DNA of 64,000 nucleotides from Argentina anserina (GCF_933775445.1 NC_065874.1:22638501-22702500); one strand, 5' to 3'; counted from the first letter of the stretch, positions 38,361 through 51,537 are shown. Numbers and translations: made by a program. The notes: generated from the letters alone by a model not told the origin.

Positions 38361-38916
38361 GCATAGCACGATATTGTTCGCTTTAGGCATAGCCCTCACG
38401 GTTTTGTTTTTTGGAGCTTACGAGAAACTTCCCAATAGGTCACACATCCTGAGATTGCTCTAACCCGAGCAATCTTAACTTCGGAGTTCTCATCCCCTCC
38501 GAAGTCATTGAGCCCCCAAAAAAGCTCGTGTTAGATGGAAGTAGGCATGTACATATAAAACACATCACCCCCTCTTTGTTGGCCGATGTGAGATATTACA
38601 ATCTACCCCCCTTGGGAGTTCGAAGTCCTCGTTGGCACACTCGCACCACACGGCAGAGTGGCTCTGATACCAAATTGTCACATCCCGGGACCGTTCCGTC
38701 ATAACACGATATTGTCCGCTTTGGGCATAACCCTCGCAGTTTTGTTTTTGGGAGCTCACGAAAAACTTTCCAGTAGGTCACCCATCATGTGATTGCTCTA
38801 ACCCGAGCAAGGTTAACTTTGGAGTTCTCATTCCCTCCGAAGCCATTGAGCCCCCAAAAATCCTCATGTTAGATGGAGGTGGACATGCACATATAAGGCC
38901 GATGTGGGATATTACA
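38361..38916 (-). mobile_element. Cassandra-type TRIM retrotransposon
   Basis: A tiny LTR element in minus orientation. The 5' LTR is 38676-38916 (starts TGTAATATCCCACATCGGCC, ends GGGATGTGACA). The internal region is only 75 bp (38601-38675). It opens with the initiator-Met tRNA primer-binding site TGGTATCAGAGC and closes with the purine tract AAGGGGGGTAGATTG. The 3' LTR is about 38361-38600 and lacks its last ~25 bp. Both LTRs contain a 5S-rRNA-like block, the hallmark of Cassandra. TTAG occurs on both flanks, a partial target duplication. It has no ORF and depends on other elements for movement. Confidence 0.9.
38751..38828 (-). promoter_or_regulatory. 5S-rRNA-like block (pol III promoter-like) in the Cassandra 5' LTR
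   Basis: On the minus strand the words AGAACTCC, AGTTAACCTTGCTCGGG and GATGGGTGACCTACTGGAAAG line up with the A-box, intermediate element and C-box region of plant 5S rRNA (AGTTAAGCGTGCTTGGG and GATGGGTGACCTCCTGGGAAG). It is known that Cassandra LTRs carry 5S-derived promoters. A second copy, in the 3' LTR, is at about 38413-38489. It is not a functional 5S gene: the 5' part of the gene is missing. Confidence 0.85.
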
Positions 38917-39649
38917 TTAGTAGTGGCTAACCTTTTCATATGGTTAACCAAAGCAGGAATTGGAGCCACCGATTTGATAGTAGTGGGACCAACACAATCC
39001 AATTTGAACTGAGAATCACCAAAAGGGTTTGTTTCCACCAACTTACCACTCAGCTCCGCCGACGGCTTAGTATTGTATCCCCCCAACACGGCCAGAGACT
39101 TGCTCGGCACGGCATCACACGAACCAATAGCAGTCGGCCCCGCACCCATAGAGACCAGCAGTTGTGCCATCTCTGGCTCCGTCACCGAGACCCTAGCCAC
39201 ATCCTCCACCAGATTAGACTGACGGAGGAGATCCGGAAGCAATAGAGAGCCATATCATATCAAGAGACAAACTCTGCATCAGATCTGCTCGTTCATGCAC
39301 AAGGAATGCATCACAACCCGACGCGTCATGTTGAAAAAGGCCACAAGCTCTGCAAAAACCCTTAATCTTCTCAAACACTAGCAATAATTCAATCTTTAGA
39401 GTCAGAAGCTTCGGACCCAACATTGTCTGACCATATAAGAAAACATGTTATTTGCCGCAGTCTAACCTCGCTACCCAAGGACCGCCCGTGCCAAACTTGA
39501 CGAACGAGTGGAGTAAGAGCCACCGCCAAGGACAGACGCACTGCCACATGAAGGAGATTGGATTTGACCTGCCATTGCAGAGGAGATCTGAGATTTGGTC
39601 GAGGTTCTCGCGCATAAACCCTAGCGGCTAGGGCTTGGGAGAGAAGACG

Positions 39650-41041
39650 ATAAAAAAAATGCTAGACAATACAAACATGCATTCTTTAATAAAGAACCAT
39701 TTTTTCTCTATTGGATTAACCATGTTTTAGTAGTTTTGTTCCGACACGTGTCATCTCTATTGAGTGGTGCTAGCAGCTAGGGGCTCTTGGTGAGCATAAT
39801 CGAATGCCCAAGGTAGAGATTAAATCAAATTATGACGTTGGCTCTCCTACCATGAGACCATAGAAAACAGAAACAGTGCATTTTGCAGTTAGCGAGTACT
39901 GTGACCCAGACAATCTAGGAACAACAAAATCAGTCCACTGCAAAACGCTAGCGAGCACTGTGAGTCTGACAGACAATCCGAAAACATCAATTAGAGAACT
40001 GGTACTCTGGTCAAGTTCCCTGGAAAACTTGTTCACTTATAACATCCCAATTAATACACATTTGGTAATTGGTATAAATTCCCAGACGATATCAGTACTT
40101 CCTAACGGGAAATGTACTGGGTTGCATATACAGTATATACTTCAAGACAAGTTGGTTATTCTTTCCCACAGGGCTGTACAAAGTTTCATCTTTTCGGGAG
40201 AGCAAGGGAGTTGCGAACTTTGAAGAAGCGTAACCAAGCTTTGGAATAAAGCTACACTGCATCAATCACAGTAACATAAGCTCATCCTTGCTCATCAAAC
40301 CTCCGGGGACATCGATATAATAGCACTCCACCTATTGGTCTCTTTATACACTTGGAACCAAGAAAAATGCACCTCTGTACATCATGGAAACAGTATTTGA
40401 CAGATAGGTTTTAAAAACCCATAACTACCAAGTTGATATACCTACATCGATACATGGCACGTGTTCAAAAAGAAATACATAAAAGTGGAACAGATTACAA
40501 AGGTAACCTGGTCAGGAGTATCCACAAATTTAGAAAGCTTCCACACTGCTCTAACTGGGAAAATTATAAAAGCAATGTGGTACACCTGCAATGGGAAACA
40601 TACCAACGTAAACAGAAGTTTAGCCAAAGTGAACTCCAATCCATATTTTCATGTGGACGTCTATTTATACTCAGACAACAGCATCACAACAGATTACTGA
40701 TGAATATATACTAATAGAATCTCAGGACAGAACCAAAACGATTGATCATATGGAGCTCACTAACCTATAACCCTCTGTACAAGTCATACAACTTAGCTTT
40801 CAAATGAAATAATACAAACATTTTAATTAACTGCAAAAAATACTCATTATGAAAGGACATACGATCTTTTAGAAATGTTTGAAAAGAATGATGTGGTGCG
40901 CGCGCTGCGCTTTTATGTTAAAACTAGTGACTCTGTAACCAGAATAAATTCATCATAAATGAAGCTTACCGTAACATCAAAACTAGTACAATTGCATCAG
41001 TGTAATCCTTTTCTGGCCACTGATTCAAGGGTAAAAAAGTA
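39650..41041. other. 3' flank of the ARMC8 gene, no other gene seen
   Basis: The part nearest 41041 should hold the 3' UTR of the minus-strand ARMC8-like gene. The rest is AT-rich with short unconvincing ORFs on both strands. A run of alternating CGCG occurs near 40898. Confidence 0.45.
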
Positions 41042-44000
41042 TCATGTTAAGCCATCACTGAAGGTCGTAAATTGCCCGAGTGCTGATCTTACCCGAAGCT
41101 GTGCCACACGATGAATCAGATATGATCTAATAGATAATCAAAACTATTAAATGATAAAAAAATCGAGGTAGAAGATGAGAACCTTAACATCCAGGCAAGG
41201 ATCATTGGTCATGCTCTTCACTTGAGAAACAATGCCAGCAATGTTAAGTCTTAGGAAACGACTCAATGCATCAGGACTCGATGGAAAAGTAAGATTAACA
41301 ATGGTCCAGACTGCAGCTATACGTAACTGGCTTTCATTACTCTGCAAAAACTTCAGAATAAGAGACTGGGCGCCATTGTCTACTTCTGGTACTAATTGAT
41401 GCATAACAGCTTCCTTGTGAACTTCATTTCCACTTGCAATATTGCTAAGCACATACAATCCCTGTCAGAAAAAGATTTTCAGAATCCATCATCAAGTATT
41501 TCAGTATTTGTAAATATGTAGGATGTTGAACAACCTAGAAATTGTAGTGTACATCAGAGAGGATAAATTGATGTTACATTGTGGGAATAAGATTATAGTC
41601 CGGACTGACTCCAGCAAGGGTTCTTAATGTCACAACAAGAATTATCACCAATGAGTCAACATATATTTTTTGAAGCTACAAGCAATCTCATTTGACTGAT
41701 TTTCACCAATATATGATGATCCTTAGCAAGAGAAGATACCAGAACCCTACAGAAGTTCCCTATTATGGATGACTTGTAGGTGTTGATAAGTTTATTACTA
41801 TTGAGTAACAGAAATTGCCTTATAGTTTGAAGGTGATAGACTGTCAGGGGACGGAGACATTATATTTAGGAGGTGGACTGGTAGACAACTAGACATTGGT
41901 GGTGGGGTGGACAGGTCGACTTTGGTGGTTTTGGTAGATTTGGGGGTCACAGGGTTTCTACATTTTTTTGCTAGGTGGATGGGTAGACATTGGTAGTTCT
42001 ACATTGTACAGATTGAACTGATTCCCAGGTTTGAAGGAATTTTCAAAGCATAGGTACCGCTAACCATCTTCTTGGTCGCCTTAAAAGTACCCATACTCTT
42101 GACATAAAGCTCGTTATACTCCTAATGTGCCCCAACACATACCTCATTACATTTGCATGTGCCATTTTGGCTCTCTGTCTTTCTTCACAAGCAGCATACT
42201 TTCCAACACGTAGCTCTGTCAAAATTTTGAATTCGCAGAACCTCCTTCAATTGATAAAACTTACGAGACCACAGGCATCTCTCATCAGTGGCAGCGAAAA
42301 TCAGAAGGCCCGGAATTTATTTGTACCAAAGTAAGGTTTTCGAGAAGTGACTGGTCCAACTTGATATTGCAGTATATCCTTCAGTTACACTTAATTCTGT
42401 CTTTAAGTTCTTAAGCACATGAGCCCTCTTCAAGCTGTTCATCAGGAATTCAGGACCTGGTTTTGTATCCAACGCCCCTAATCAAAACGTCAAGCTACAA
42501 ATATACTTCTACTGCACGAGTTTCCCAGTTAGAACCTCTAGCTTTTCAGTGAGTTGCAACAATAACTTCTCTCGTTGTGGATCGGTCATCGAACCCCTAA
42601 AAGGTAGTCCGTTAAGGGATGACATGGTTAAACCTAAACCTCTGATGCCAAATATGATATAGGAATACCTAAAAGGTCACTGTATTTAGGTCTTAGAAGC
42701 ATGAAGTTTAGAATTATAATCCTTGGGGACGGCTGGTGATTAATGATCTTTGAAGGAAGGAAAAGAAAGGTTTCTTGAAATTGAACCAAGATTTCTAATG
42801 AATCACTCCAGAGATATTGTTTGACAAGTAATTCTACACTGATTCCCAGATATGTGCTTAGCAAGCCTGTCAGTACGCCCACATCGGCTAAACATGACCT
42901 CACTTCCATTGATGGTGCCCTTTTGATAACCTGACAGAGTTTCGAGCACTTGTAGATGCTCTCCAGTATCTCACTATTACTCGTCCGGATATAACCTTTG
43001 CAGTCAATTCGATTTCTCAGTAGTCAGTACTGATACCTCGGCATCCTCATCTTGTTGCAGTGAAGCGCATACTCTACTATGTGAAAGGTAATCTTGGTCA
43101 TAGTTTATCCTTTTTCCCTGGCGTCAGCCTGTGCAGATAGGGCAGGTTGCCCCAACTAGCAAGGGTCCACATCTGGTTACCTTGTGTATCTTGGGGTCCA
43201 ACCTGATTTCCTGGTGCTCCAAGAAGCAACCATCAATTGCCTTTTCAAGCGCTGAGTTAGAGTGATATATGCTTACCCATGCTTGTGCCGAAACTGCTTA
43301 GCTTGGTTATCTGCTCTATGTGCTTGGAGCTCATATGTAGTTTCCGATCCTACTCCATTGTGATAACCTCAGTACTTACATGGCCTGCAATCCGGCGTTC
43401 CGTGCTCGTACAAAACAAATTGTGCTCGACTATCATTATGTTCGTGAGAAAGTCGCTCTTGGAAGTCACTGTGTCTGACTCATGAAGAATGACCACCGGC
43501 TGATTTACTCACGAAATCCCTTCACAAGTCACGCCATCACCTCCTTTCCAGAAAACTTGAGCATCCAGCATTGCCGAGTTTGGAGGGGGGGGGGGGGGGG
43601 GGGGGGGGGGGTTGTTAGTGAGCCTCAATCTCCTCCTCCAAATTTGACTCTCCTTCATTACAGCATTCCTAACCGATTTAGGTTTTATGTTTGATTGCGT
43701 GTCAGTTACATACTTACATATTAGGTGTAAATGTAGATTGTATTTTAGCTTAATCTTAGCATTGTAAGAAGCAGCAGATCTGCTATATATTTGTAAACTT
43801 TTAGACACAGACTCAATGAAAATCACTTTCTACACTCGTACCAGAATCCATAGCAAAGGACCCTCTATAACGACCTCTAGGAACCCTAAAAGTCTAACCC
43901 ATGACCAAACACAAAGAACGTCCATCTTGAATGTTACACAGAACATAAGACATAAGACACAGTTTAAAACATGTCAGCAATTTAACACTTGTGCACACAT

Positions 44001-47000
44001 TTGGTACTCTGATGTATAAATAATTAACAAATTGAACGTACACTTTTCCAAGTTTCTACATTAAAAGAGAAGCCATAAGTTGGCTGGAAAAGATTTGAAG
44101 AGATAAGCTCAACCCTTGTTACTCCATGGTAGTTTACTAGATTTAAGGCTGGCAGGTTAATTTTCAGTTTTATTAAGAATAATTACCAGCCTAGTGCTTG
44201 AGGAGTCTGTCATTAAGATATGTAGTAAGGGTTTTTGAGTGCATCTTTATGTCTATTAAAGTCTCCAAGTACTTAAAAGTCTTCTCATAATAAGTTTGCA
44301 TAAAACAATAGAAGATTCTTTTTTTTTTATTAGGAGTCTACGGTTGTGTTTGAAGCCCTATAAATATGGCTACCTATTATAAACCCAAATCAGATTGGAA
44401 TGAATTAAACTAATATCTTATTGATGGCTTGGTGCTTGGTTACTCTACCCTGATTTCTTTCCTTCTGTATCTCCCGTCAACAGGCTAATAACCCTCTGTT
44501 TCTTCTGAATTCTGACAGCTTTTCTGATCTCTCAACACTCCCAAATCCACCCAGATCATACTCTCACCAATTGTTGTTTCCTGCTGCATCAAACATGCAG
44601 CATTGAACTAATCTGGGCATCATTAAAAAAAAAAAATCACCTACACTGTATCAGTTCTACCACCATCATTTTCAAGAATACCATATCTTGATTACATGTT
44701 TATGGATCTTCCTTAATTTATACTATTATAAAAAGAACTTCAGAGGAATTGCAAAAAAGGTGGTTTTAATCCACCTTTAAATCTATAATATACAGTTTAT
44801 AATACCGAACAGCGGATAAGAAAATTATGACCAAATGATGCAAGAACAGAAAATAAGGCTGAAAAAAAAATACAAATACCAGCCGGAACAGACCAACAGA
44901 AAATCATCATAGTAGATACTAAAGAACAACTGCACTTCAGTTTCAGAAGATAGCTGAAGGAGCTGATGACCTTCAACAAGTATGTTTATGAGAGGCACCA
45001 GGTGCATGTTTTCAGAAATTGCAAAATAAGGATCTTACAAACAAACTTGCAATTCAAAATCAAATAACACGATATAGATTTAAATATCACTAAAGATCAG
45101 GATGTAATTATAGCTAGTGCATGTTATCATTTAATAGAAAGTCTTCTAACCTGTACCAAAATTTCATCTTGTGAAGCACCCTGCAACTGCCTTCCAACAG
45201 CATTTAATAGTAAACCATCTTCAGCAAATACAAGCTCAACTGACTTCATACATCCATCAACAAGATTGCGGACAAGAGCTAGAGTCTGCTCTTGGACAAT
45301 AGGCTCAGGGTCTGCAGGTGCAAATAAATGTAAACGGCATTTATGTTCAGTACTTAACCATTAGATTAAGTAGAAAAAAGTTGAAAACAAACTACTTTGA
45401 ACTGCTACAGTAAAATTTCACATCACCAGATATAAGGCTTGCTAATGACGAAGCTGTGAGCTCCATAAATATCTCTTGTTTACACATGTAGTCTGCTAGG
45501 CACATCAAGTTCCGTAAAGCCCATAAAGCATTTAATCTCAAATTTGAATCCATTGATCTTGATAACTGAACAAGCTGTTTCACCCCTCCAGACTGTAAAA
45601 ATAATGACCTATGCGTAGTAAAATCAATAACTATGTTTCCAACAGCACTAAGAGCTGCAACCTGAAAAACAAGCATGGAAGATAGATTAGAATGAATTTC
45701 CTGTCTTTGTCTTAATAAATTATAACGTAACATATTCAATCCTGATGGATTACCACAATTATCGATTTTCAGATACGTTTTGTGTTCAATATTATTACTT
45801 TTTGTGTTTTCCGTGCATCCAGAATTGCTGACATTAACGAAAAAAGGCCTATGTATATCATAGTTTGCAGACGTGCTTAGTTATATAAATTTCCCAAATA
45901 AGGACACTTATCCTTTGTGAACATGAAGTATATATTACAGCATAAAATAAAATGTTTCAAAATGCATTAATTTTGCAGAATCTATAGCAACGTGACCATC
46001 TGACCAAATTCAGTCCGGAAGGAAGAAAGAAAAAGAGTTCATCAATGTTCCAGAAAATAAAGAACTCACAGCTCGCAGACCTGAGCATCATTTTGGTGTA
46101 TTATTTTAGTGTACTAACCTAATAGTCATCCTTCATAACGTCATGAAATCAGGTTACGTGTTCCACACAACAGTTCAATTCACACTGGACAACCTAATCT
46201 GAGGTTCTTTTGAATGATAAAAAAGTGGCATCTTACTTGAATGAAGTAATGGATTCTTCATATTGATGGCTTTTCCCTAATCTTCAATGACTAAGCAGAT
46301 GCAAAGACAAACTCAACTCTGCTAGGCATCTAGTGCAGTTGTCCAGATTGATCTTAACTGCGAATTTTGGCATTAGGGCGGTTATGGTACTGAGTATTAT
46401 CTTTCTGTTTCATGTTAAATCCCAGAAACCCTAAAATCTCCACTACTATTGACAGTCCATGGACAGCCCAAATTGTATCTTAACCCAAACCCTAATTACT
46501 CCCTTTTAAAATGTTAATTCTACAACCTTGAGTTTTAAACCCACACAACTGTCTTTTCAAATGTTGTTGACAAAATTTAGGTGTAAACCATTTAAGACCA
46601 TAATTCCCTCAAAGCTTCTCATAACTATGTTCTTATATACTTTTTCTCATGTATGCCAGCCCTTTTACCCCTTTCAGAGGAATGAAATCATTCTTTTAAC
46701 ACCAAGACGAAAGCAGGTGGAATTACAACATTATCTAACTAGTTCTATTCAATGAAACTAGCATACAAAGTTTTCTAACAACAGACAAATCCAAATTAAA
46801 AGTTTTTGTAACTCCTGAAGAAGTATGATTGTTAAGAAGTATCATTTTATCAGCTGTATTGTGTCAACATGAAGAGCTCCAGATAAAAGTATAATGTTTG
46901 AGAAAGGTATTTCACTCAAGTCTTTAATAACCATCTACATAGTTGAACAAAAAGGATAATCTATTTCATTCAAAGTAAAAACTAAAAGTCGCAGAAACAG

Positions 47001-49619
47001 CATGGGACTAGGTAGTTGACAGCTGAGATGGAAAATATGATACTTAGTGATAACAAGCAGATACCTGGACTGAAGTAGAAGGGTCATCTAACAGCCGAAC
47101 CAAGGGAGGGACAATCATTTCGTTCATAAAATTACCTGCACACAAATTCTGAACTGACATTTTCTTAGGAAACATCTAATAAAAACTATAGATATAATTA
47201 AGCTAGGAAATTATTATATTGCATAAGGCATACCTTGATAGAGCGAGAAACGCATCTTAAACAAATGCAAGCTGCAGTACGTACATCAGAACTATCATGG
47301 ATCAGAGCTTCAGATACCAAGTTCAATGCCTATATTCAGAAGCATATAAGTTATAAACCAGTTGGTCTTCACACATAAAAAATTACTCATGCAAGCACTA
47401 AATTATCTATGGCCTAAGCCAAATTACCCTTATTCGTCTGTTGCAAAGCTTCTTATCAAGGTCTGACGTTATTTTGAATAACCTCATGATTTGTATTTCA
47501 TTTTTCATAAAACAAAAACAATACATTAATTTTATTAATCTTCATAACTAGTGAAATTCGTGGGAAGAGTCCCCCATAATTTAGAAAACGAAAAGCAATT
47601 TCCAATTGTTTTAGAAAAATATAAAGGAATAATATATACGTGTACAGTCTTCTAAAAGTACCTACTCATTTTAACAATTAAACATATACCTTCACCTTTG
47701 TGTACACTTCCGAAACAAAGAAAAGAAGAAAGAAAACAGGTTCAAGTTCTAGTTATAAACCGTGTGGAACTGGAAAAAAAATAGAAATCTACAGACTAGT
47801 GAGACTACAGAGAAGCAACTACCACCACTAAAACAGAAAACAATTACATGCTCAAGTGATAAAGTGATCTAGGGTTCACATCCAAAACCAAATGGCAATG
47901 GATGGAGTGGCCCAAACCCTTATTAACCCACATGCTAGGTCCCAATTCTCAATGTGGGATGTATATTCTCAACATCAAGTCTAACCAACTAGCAGAATGA
48001 GTACCCTTTGTCGTGATGACAAAAATGAATGAATGAATGAAGGAATAGCAAAGAAAGTATTATTGGCAGGAAAAGTGATACATATGGCCATAAGTAAATG
48101 TATTTCTGGAAGCAACAGACCTGCAACGACAGGAATCTAGACCTACAGCTCTCCAACTTTGAGCATAAATCAGCTAGTGCCAATAATAGTCCTTCGAAAC
48201 GTTTAGGATGTAAATGATTCTTTTGCAAGTGGTTGTACAGTTTATCAATAGCATTCGCCTCAAGTGCTAGTCTCTGTAGATCGACTTTTTGAGAAATCAA
48301 ACTAGAAAATGCAAACGGAGCTTCGTCTCCAACTTGACCGGGGTCATCATGAAGTTCAAGTAAGAGATGAACCAGCTTGGTTTTGATACCTATATCTTGC
48401 AGATAGCTTGAAGAAGTGTTTCTTATAGCAATCAAGCAGGTCGAAGCCAAAAATCTTGTGCGAGGATATCTATCTTTTGTTAATTCTATAACAGAACTCA
48501 AGGCTCTTCCACATTCACATCCCACAAACTCAGAAACAGCTTCATCATTGTTCTTCATAATCGTGGCTAGAGATTCTAAGCTATTATCTCTCTGACTTGG
48601 AGAACCTCCGAGAAGGCTAACAAGCTTTTTGAGAACACCAGCATTGCATACTGCCTTCTTTTCTTCCATAGTCTCGCACGAGTGTATAATTATACTTGCA
48701 CCAAGTCCAGTAACATTCTCATTTTCACTATTCAATAACGAAAGAAGAAATTCCATGTTTTTGTCCTGAAGAAAATCACACTTTGGAGCCAGGTTCGATT
48801 GATAAATCATTCTCAAAGAACGTGCACCAGCGTCCACAACCTGCAGAACATAGAAACCCATCCAAATACAGTTAATATAAGCACGAACAAAGCTTTGATG
48901 GTTGCTCAACAGTCCTGGATCACTCAATAGTCAATAGCTAAGAAAATGACCGCTAATATATTCCGACTACCGCAGATAGAATACATATACAAGGAAAGTC
49001 ACAGCAGCAATGTTTCTATTTCGCCTTAAACTAATAGCTCAACCAAAAGTTGAAGAATAATCAACAAAGTAATGCATCAATTTATCTATCATCTAACAGA
49101 AATTAAAATTTCGAAACTCGAATCAATAATGAAGCAACAAAGTGAGCAAGTAATCTAACAAAGCAACAGTGGACCATGATCAAATGAATCAAATGCTTTA
49201 ATTAACAAACAGCATGAATCGAATTCAACCTTGTCATCAGAATGAGAGAGAAGCAATAGGAGGGTAGAACAGGCGCCGGCATCGAGAACGGCTCTGACGC
49301 CGGCATCAAAGCCGCAGGCGAAGCTACCGAGGGTGGCGGCGGACTGAACAAGGAGATTAGAATCGTGATCGGCCTGGGCATGGGCATTAGAGGCGAGGAT
49401 GGCAGCGACGGCGGGGACGAGGCCGAGCTTGACGAAGGCGAGCTTCTTGGTGCGATTGCCGATGATGCGGTTCTTGAGCTCGCGGAGAGCTTTGAGCTGG
49501 ACTAGGGAGTCGGGGGAGCTGAGGCGGATGAGGAGATCGGAATTGGGGGCGGCGGAGGTTGTCGAAGAGGCGGATGCGGAGAGAGAGAGGGAGGCGGAGG
49601 CGGAGGCTGAGGCGGGCAT
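41042..49619 (-). CDS. ARMC8: ARMC8-like armadillo-repeat protein (CTLH/GID E3 ligase subunit)
   Basis: Eight exons in order are 49619-49230, 48840-48121, 47329-47234, 47148-47065, 45661-45427, 45311-45151, 41461-41183 and 41098-41042, all in phase with GT-AG introns. The protein is 673 aa, the same length as human ARMC8. It opens with an Ala/Ser-rich stretch (MPASASASASLSLS), then LVQLKALRELKNRIIGNRTK, and is armadillo repeats throughout (for example VAALSAVGNIVIDFTTHRS, LNALWALRNLMC, GLYVLSNIASGNEVHKEA, LRIAAVWTIVNLTFP). It ends VRSALGQFTTFSDGLT. ARMC8 (yeast Gid5) is the scaffold that joins the substrate receptor to the catalytic core of the CTLH/GID ubiquitin ligase; that role is inferred by family. 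An upstream in-frame ATG at 49685 would add 22 residues; I prefer 49619. The intron 45150-41462 (3.7 kb) contains a copia fragment. Confidence 0.9.
42830..43834 (+). mobile_element. 3' end of a Ty1/copia retrotransposon, in an ARMC8 intron
   Basis: In + orientation, antisense to the host gene. Broken pieces of reverse transcriptase and RNase H are in order: SKPVSTPTSAKHDL, RALVDALQYLTITRPDITFA, then VKRILYYVKGNLGHSLSF, GSNLISWCSKKQP, and ACNPAFRARTKQIVLDYHYV. Stops and frameshifts separate them. A polypurine tract, now a 27-G run, precedes a 222-bp 3' LTR (43613-43834, TGTTAGTGAG to CTTTCTACA) with a TATA-like CTATATATTTG. The 5' portion of the element is not recognisable in the window, so it is truncated. 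Confidence 0.87.
43585..43611 (+). repeat. (G)27 run at the copia polypurine tract
   Basis: Twenty-seven consecutive G, two bases before the TG that opens the 3' LTR, exactly where the polypurine tract primes plus-strand synthesis. Normal copia tracts have 6-12 purines, so the run has expanded or its length is an assembly error. Confidence 0.9.
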
Positions 49620-50970
49620 GGTGTCATGCAATAATGGAGGAGATAGGTCCGGAGAAGAGAGAGAGAGAGAAATGAGAACCTGCAAACTGCAGTGTATGAG
49701 AATGAGAAGGAAAAGTCCATTTTCTTAATTTAAAAAAGGGTGCTGCTAAAATGTATCTACATCTTGCATTTTCTCATAACACCCTTTCTTCTATCAAACT
49801 CAGTAAAACTGATTCTCTTCTATCGAAACCCTTAATTGTGGAGCGTGAAAAATAAAGCCAGAATAGTATTGCAATAAACACATAAAACAGAGAAGATAGG
49901 CATATGTAGAAGGGACAAACCCAAAAGCACAACAGTACAAACTTTGATGTAAAAACAAAAGTCCAAAACTCATTAGAGATCAAAAAAAGTGGTAAGTTAG
50001 GAGATTGAGCGTACCATAAACAGTGGAGCGAAAAGGGTTCACTAATATTTTTCAAACAGAGCAAAACAAAGTGTGTTGAGAAAAATTTGGAGGAAGACGA
50101 AGAAGGAAAAGAGTTAGACTTTGATTTTGAATCACTCTACCTCTTCTCGGAAAAACTTTTCACCAAAAACCTCTTTGATTTTCCTTTTTATTTCGGTTTG
50201 GAAAATCTGGAGGAAGATTTAATGCCAGAATTGGGTGGGTCATTTGGAGGAACAAGGAGGACTTGCCTGAGGAGCTCATCTTCCATATCAAATGATACTC
50301 GGGTTATATTCAATTATCATGACTCTTAAGGTCATTTTCACATTAGGCTGATTTTGTCTTTTCATTTTACTAGGTTTACTGAGAAGTTTACTGAGTACAT
50401 TTAGCAGTACCCTTTTAAAAAACTGAAAATAGAAAAATTAGGCAAAGAAAAGAAACTTTATTTTTGGTCAATGAAAAGCATGGTTTAAACATTAAACTTT
50501 CCCATTTGATTTTTAATATTGTAGTATCAAGTATCAACCAATATTAGAAGTACAATTTTTTTTTCTGATGAAAAAGTACAAATTACTTTATTTACTTTTA
50601 TCATTGGTTACTTATATCAACTTAACTGCGATACTAGCTTAACTTATGCCTTTTAAAAGGATTATAGATCGAATTACAACAAGCGAATTTAATTATTCGT
50701 TTTACCTGTTTTGGATACTCGATCATGAACTATTAGTTTCTCCGGAGATGTAGGTGATTTGTAGACTTGTAGTGGTAGCTGGTAGGTACAGTAGAATGTG
50801 GATGATGAAAATTGAGTTCATACATTTGCAGTGGGTATGGTATATTCATCTCTTGAGTTGAGGACTTGAGGTTCATACATCAACTGCTATATTACATGCG
50901 TGTAACTGTGTATAACCAAAAAATAATCTAAAACAATGCATAATGTACTCGCCTCCGCCATTGTAAAACA
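49620..50970. other. Promoter and 5' flank of the ARMC8 gene
   Basis: The first 70-100 bp are the likely 5' UTR, with a GA-rich stretch near 49650-49672. Further out it is AT-rich. An 80-codon acidic ORF at 50087-50329 (+) has no recognisable domain. I do not call a gene here. Confidence 0.45.
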
Positions 50971-51495
50971 TAGAGATGACAAAAATACCCAGCTGGTAGG
51001 GTACTCACGGGTATTCAACCCTAATGCGGGAGTGTTTCGAGTAAAATCGGGTAAGGGGCGGGGGATGGTATTTCGATCCCCATCCCCATACTCACTAATT
51101 AATATATTATATATTTAATATAATTAATAAATATATATTCACTCAAATAAATTAATAGAAAAATTAAATAAATAGAAAAATATTAAAATATATTTTGTGA
51201 TTATTTGCACGTACAACAATTTTTGACATAAGGAGATAATTTTATCATGATATTTGATTTTTATTTCAGTCTTTTATATTTCGTGTACTTTATTAGAATT
51301 TTTAATAATAAAATAAATTACTATTAACGGCTATTGGAGCGGGTATGAGAACTTAATCACTTAAGGATATGGGTACGGGGAATACCCAGTATCTTATTAC
51401 GGGATCGGGACGGGTACGGGGATATAAACGGACTTGGATATGGGTATGGTTTTTCAATCCCCTAACCCTACGTATCCTCCCCATTGCCATTCCTA
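50971..51495. mobile_element. hAT-type MITE no. 1 of a cluster, 525 bp
   Basis: The ends are TAGAGATGACAAAAATACCC and GTATCCTCCCCATTGCCATT...CCTA (imperfect inverted repeats, TAG-ATG-CAA pattern). The flanking 8-mers are GTAAAACA (50963-50970) and GTAAGACA (51496-51503), seven of eight identical. Sub-terminal GGGTACGGG / CCCATACCC motifs mirror each other. Non-coding. Confidence 0.82.
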
Positions 51496-51537
51496 GTAAG
51501 ACATGAACACTAGGCCAAAAATTAATCAGATAATACA

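Larger units (their letters stand above)
37866..39640 (-). pseudogene. LINE-type ORF1 / gag-like relic with zinc knuckle
   Basis: Read right to left. A possible start is MAGQIQSPSCGSASVLGGGS near 39573, soon followed by a stop. A frame with a CX2CX4HX4C zinc knuckle (FCRACGLFQHDASGC, 39313-39354) comes next. A Ser/Pro/Thr-rich linker follows (39240-38917), and finally a 165-residue basic C-terminal part (38360-37866) with a 33-residue tandem repeat. This layout of knuckle, variable linker and basic tail fits ORF1 of plant L1 elements, but no DUF4283 or ORF2 is seen, so the family is inferred. A Cassandra element at 38361-38916 interrupts it; the coding sequence on both sides seems to have been continuous before that insertion. 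Confidence 0.6.

Noticed and set aside
38565..38781. Two overlapping minus-strand ORFs of about 60 codons
   Set aside because: They cover the Cassandra primer-binding site, interior and LTR, which are non-coding.
38413..38828. 5S rRNA gene
   Set aside because: The similarity is confined to the internal promoter half and lies in both Cassandra LTRs; the 5' part of a 5S gene is absent.
44797..45007. Extra exon of the ARMC8 gene in the 3.7-kb intron
   Set aside because: The flanking exons already join in phase to give the expected family sequence (EILVQ then GLYVLSNIAS) and family length.
49399..49728. 109-codon + ORF rich in Arg/Glu
   Set aside because: Antisense shadow of the GC-rich first exon of the ARMC8 gene.
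50087..50329. 80-codon acidic ORF upstream of ARMC8
   Set aside because: No domain, no splice context, and a reading frame of this length is expected by chance.
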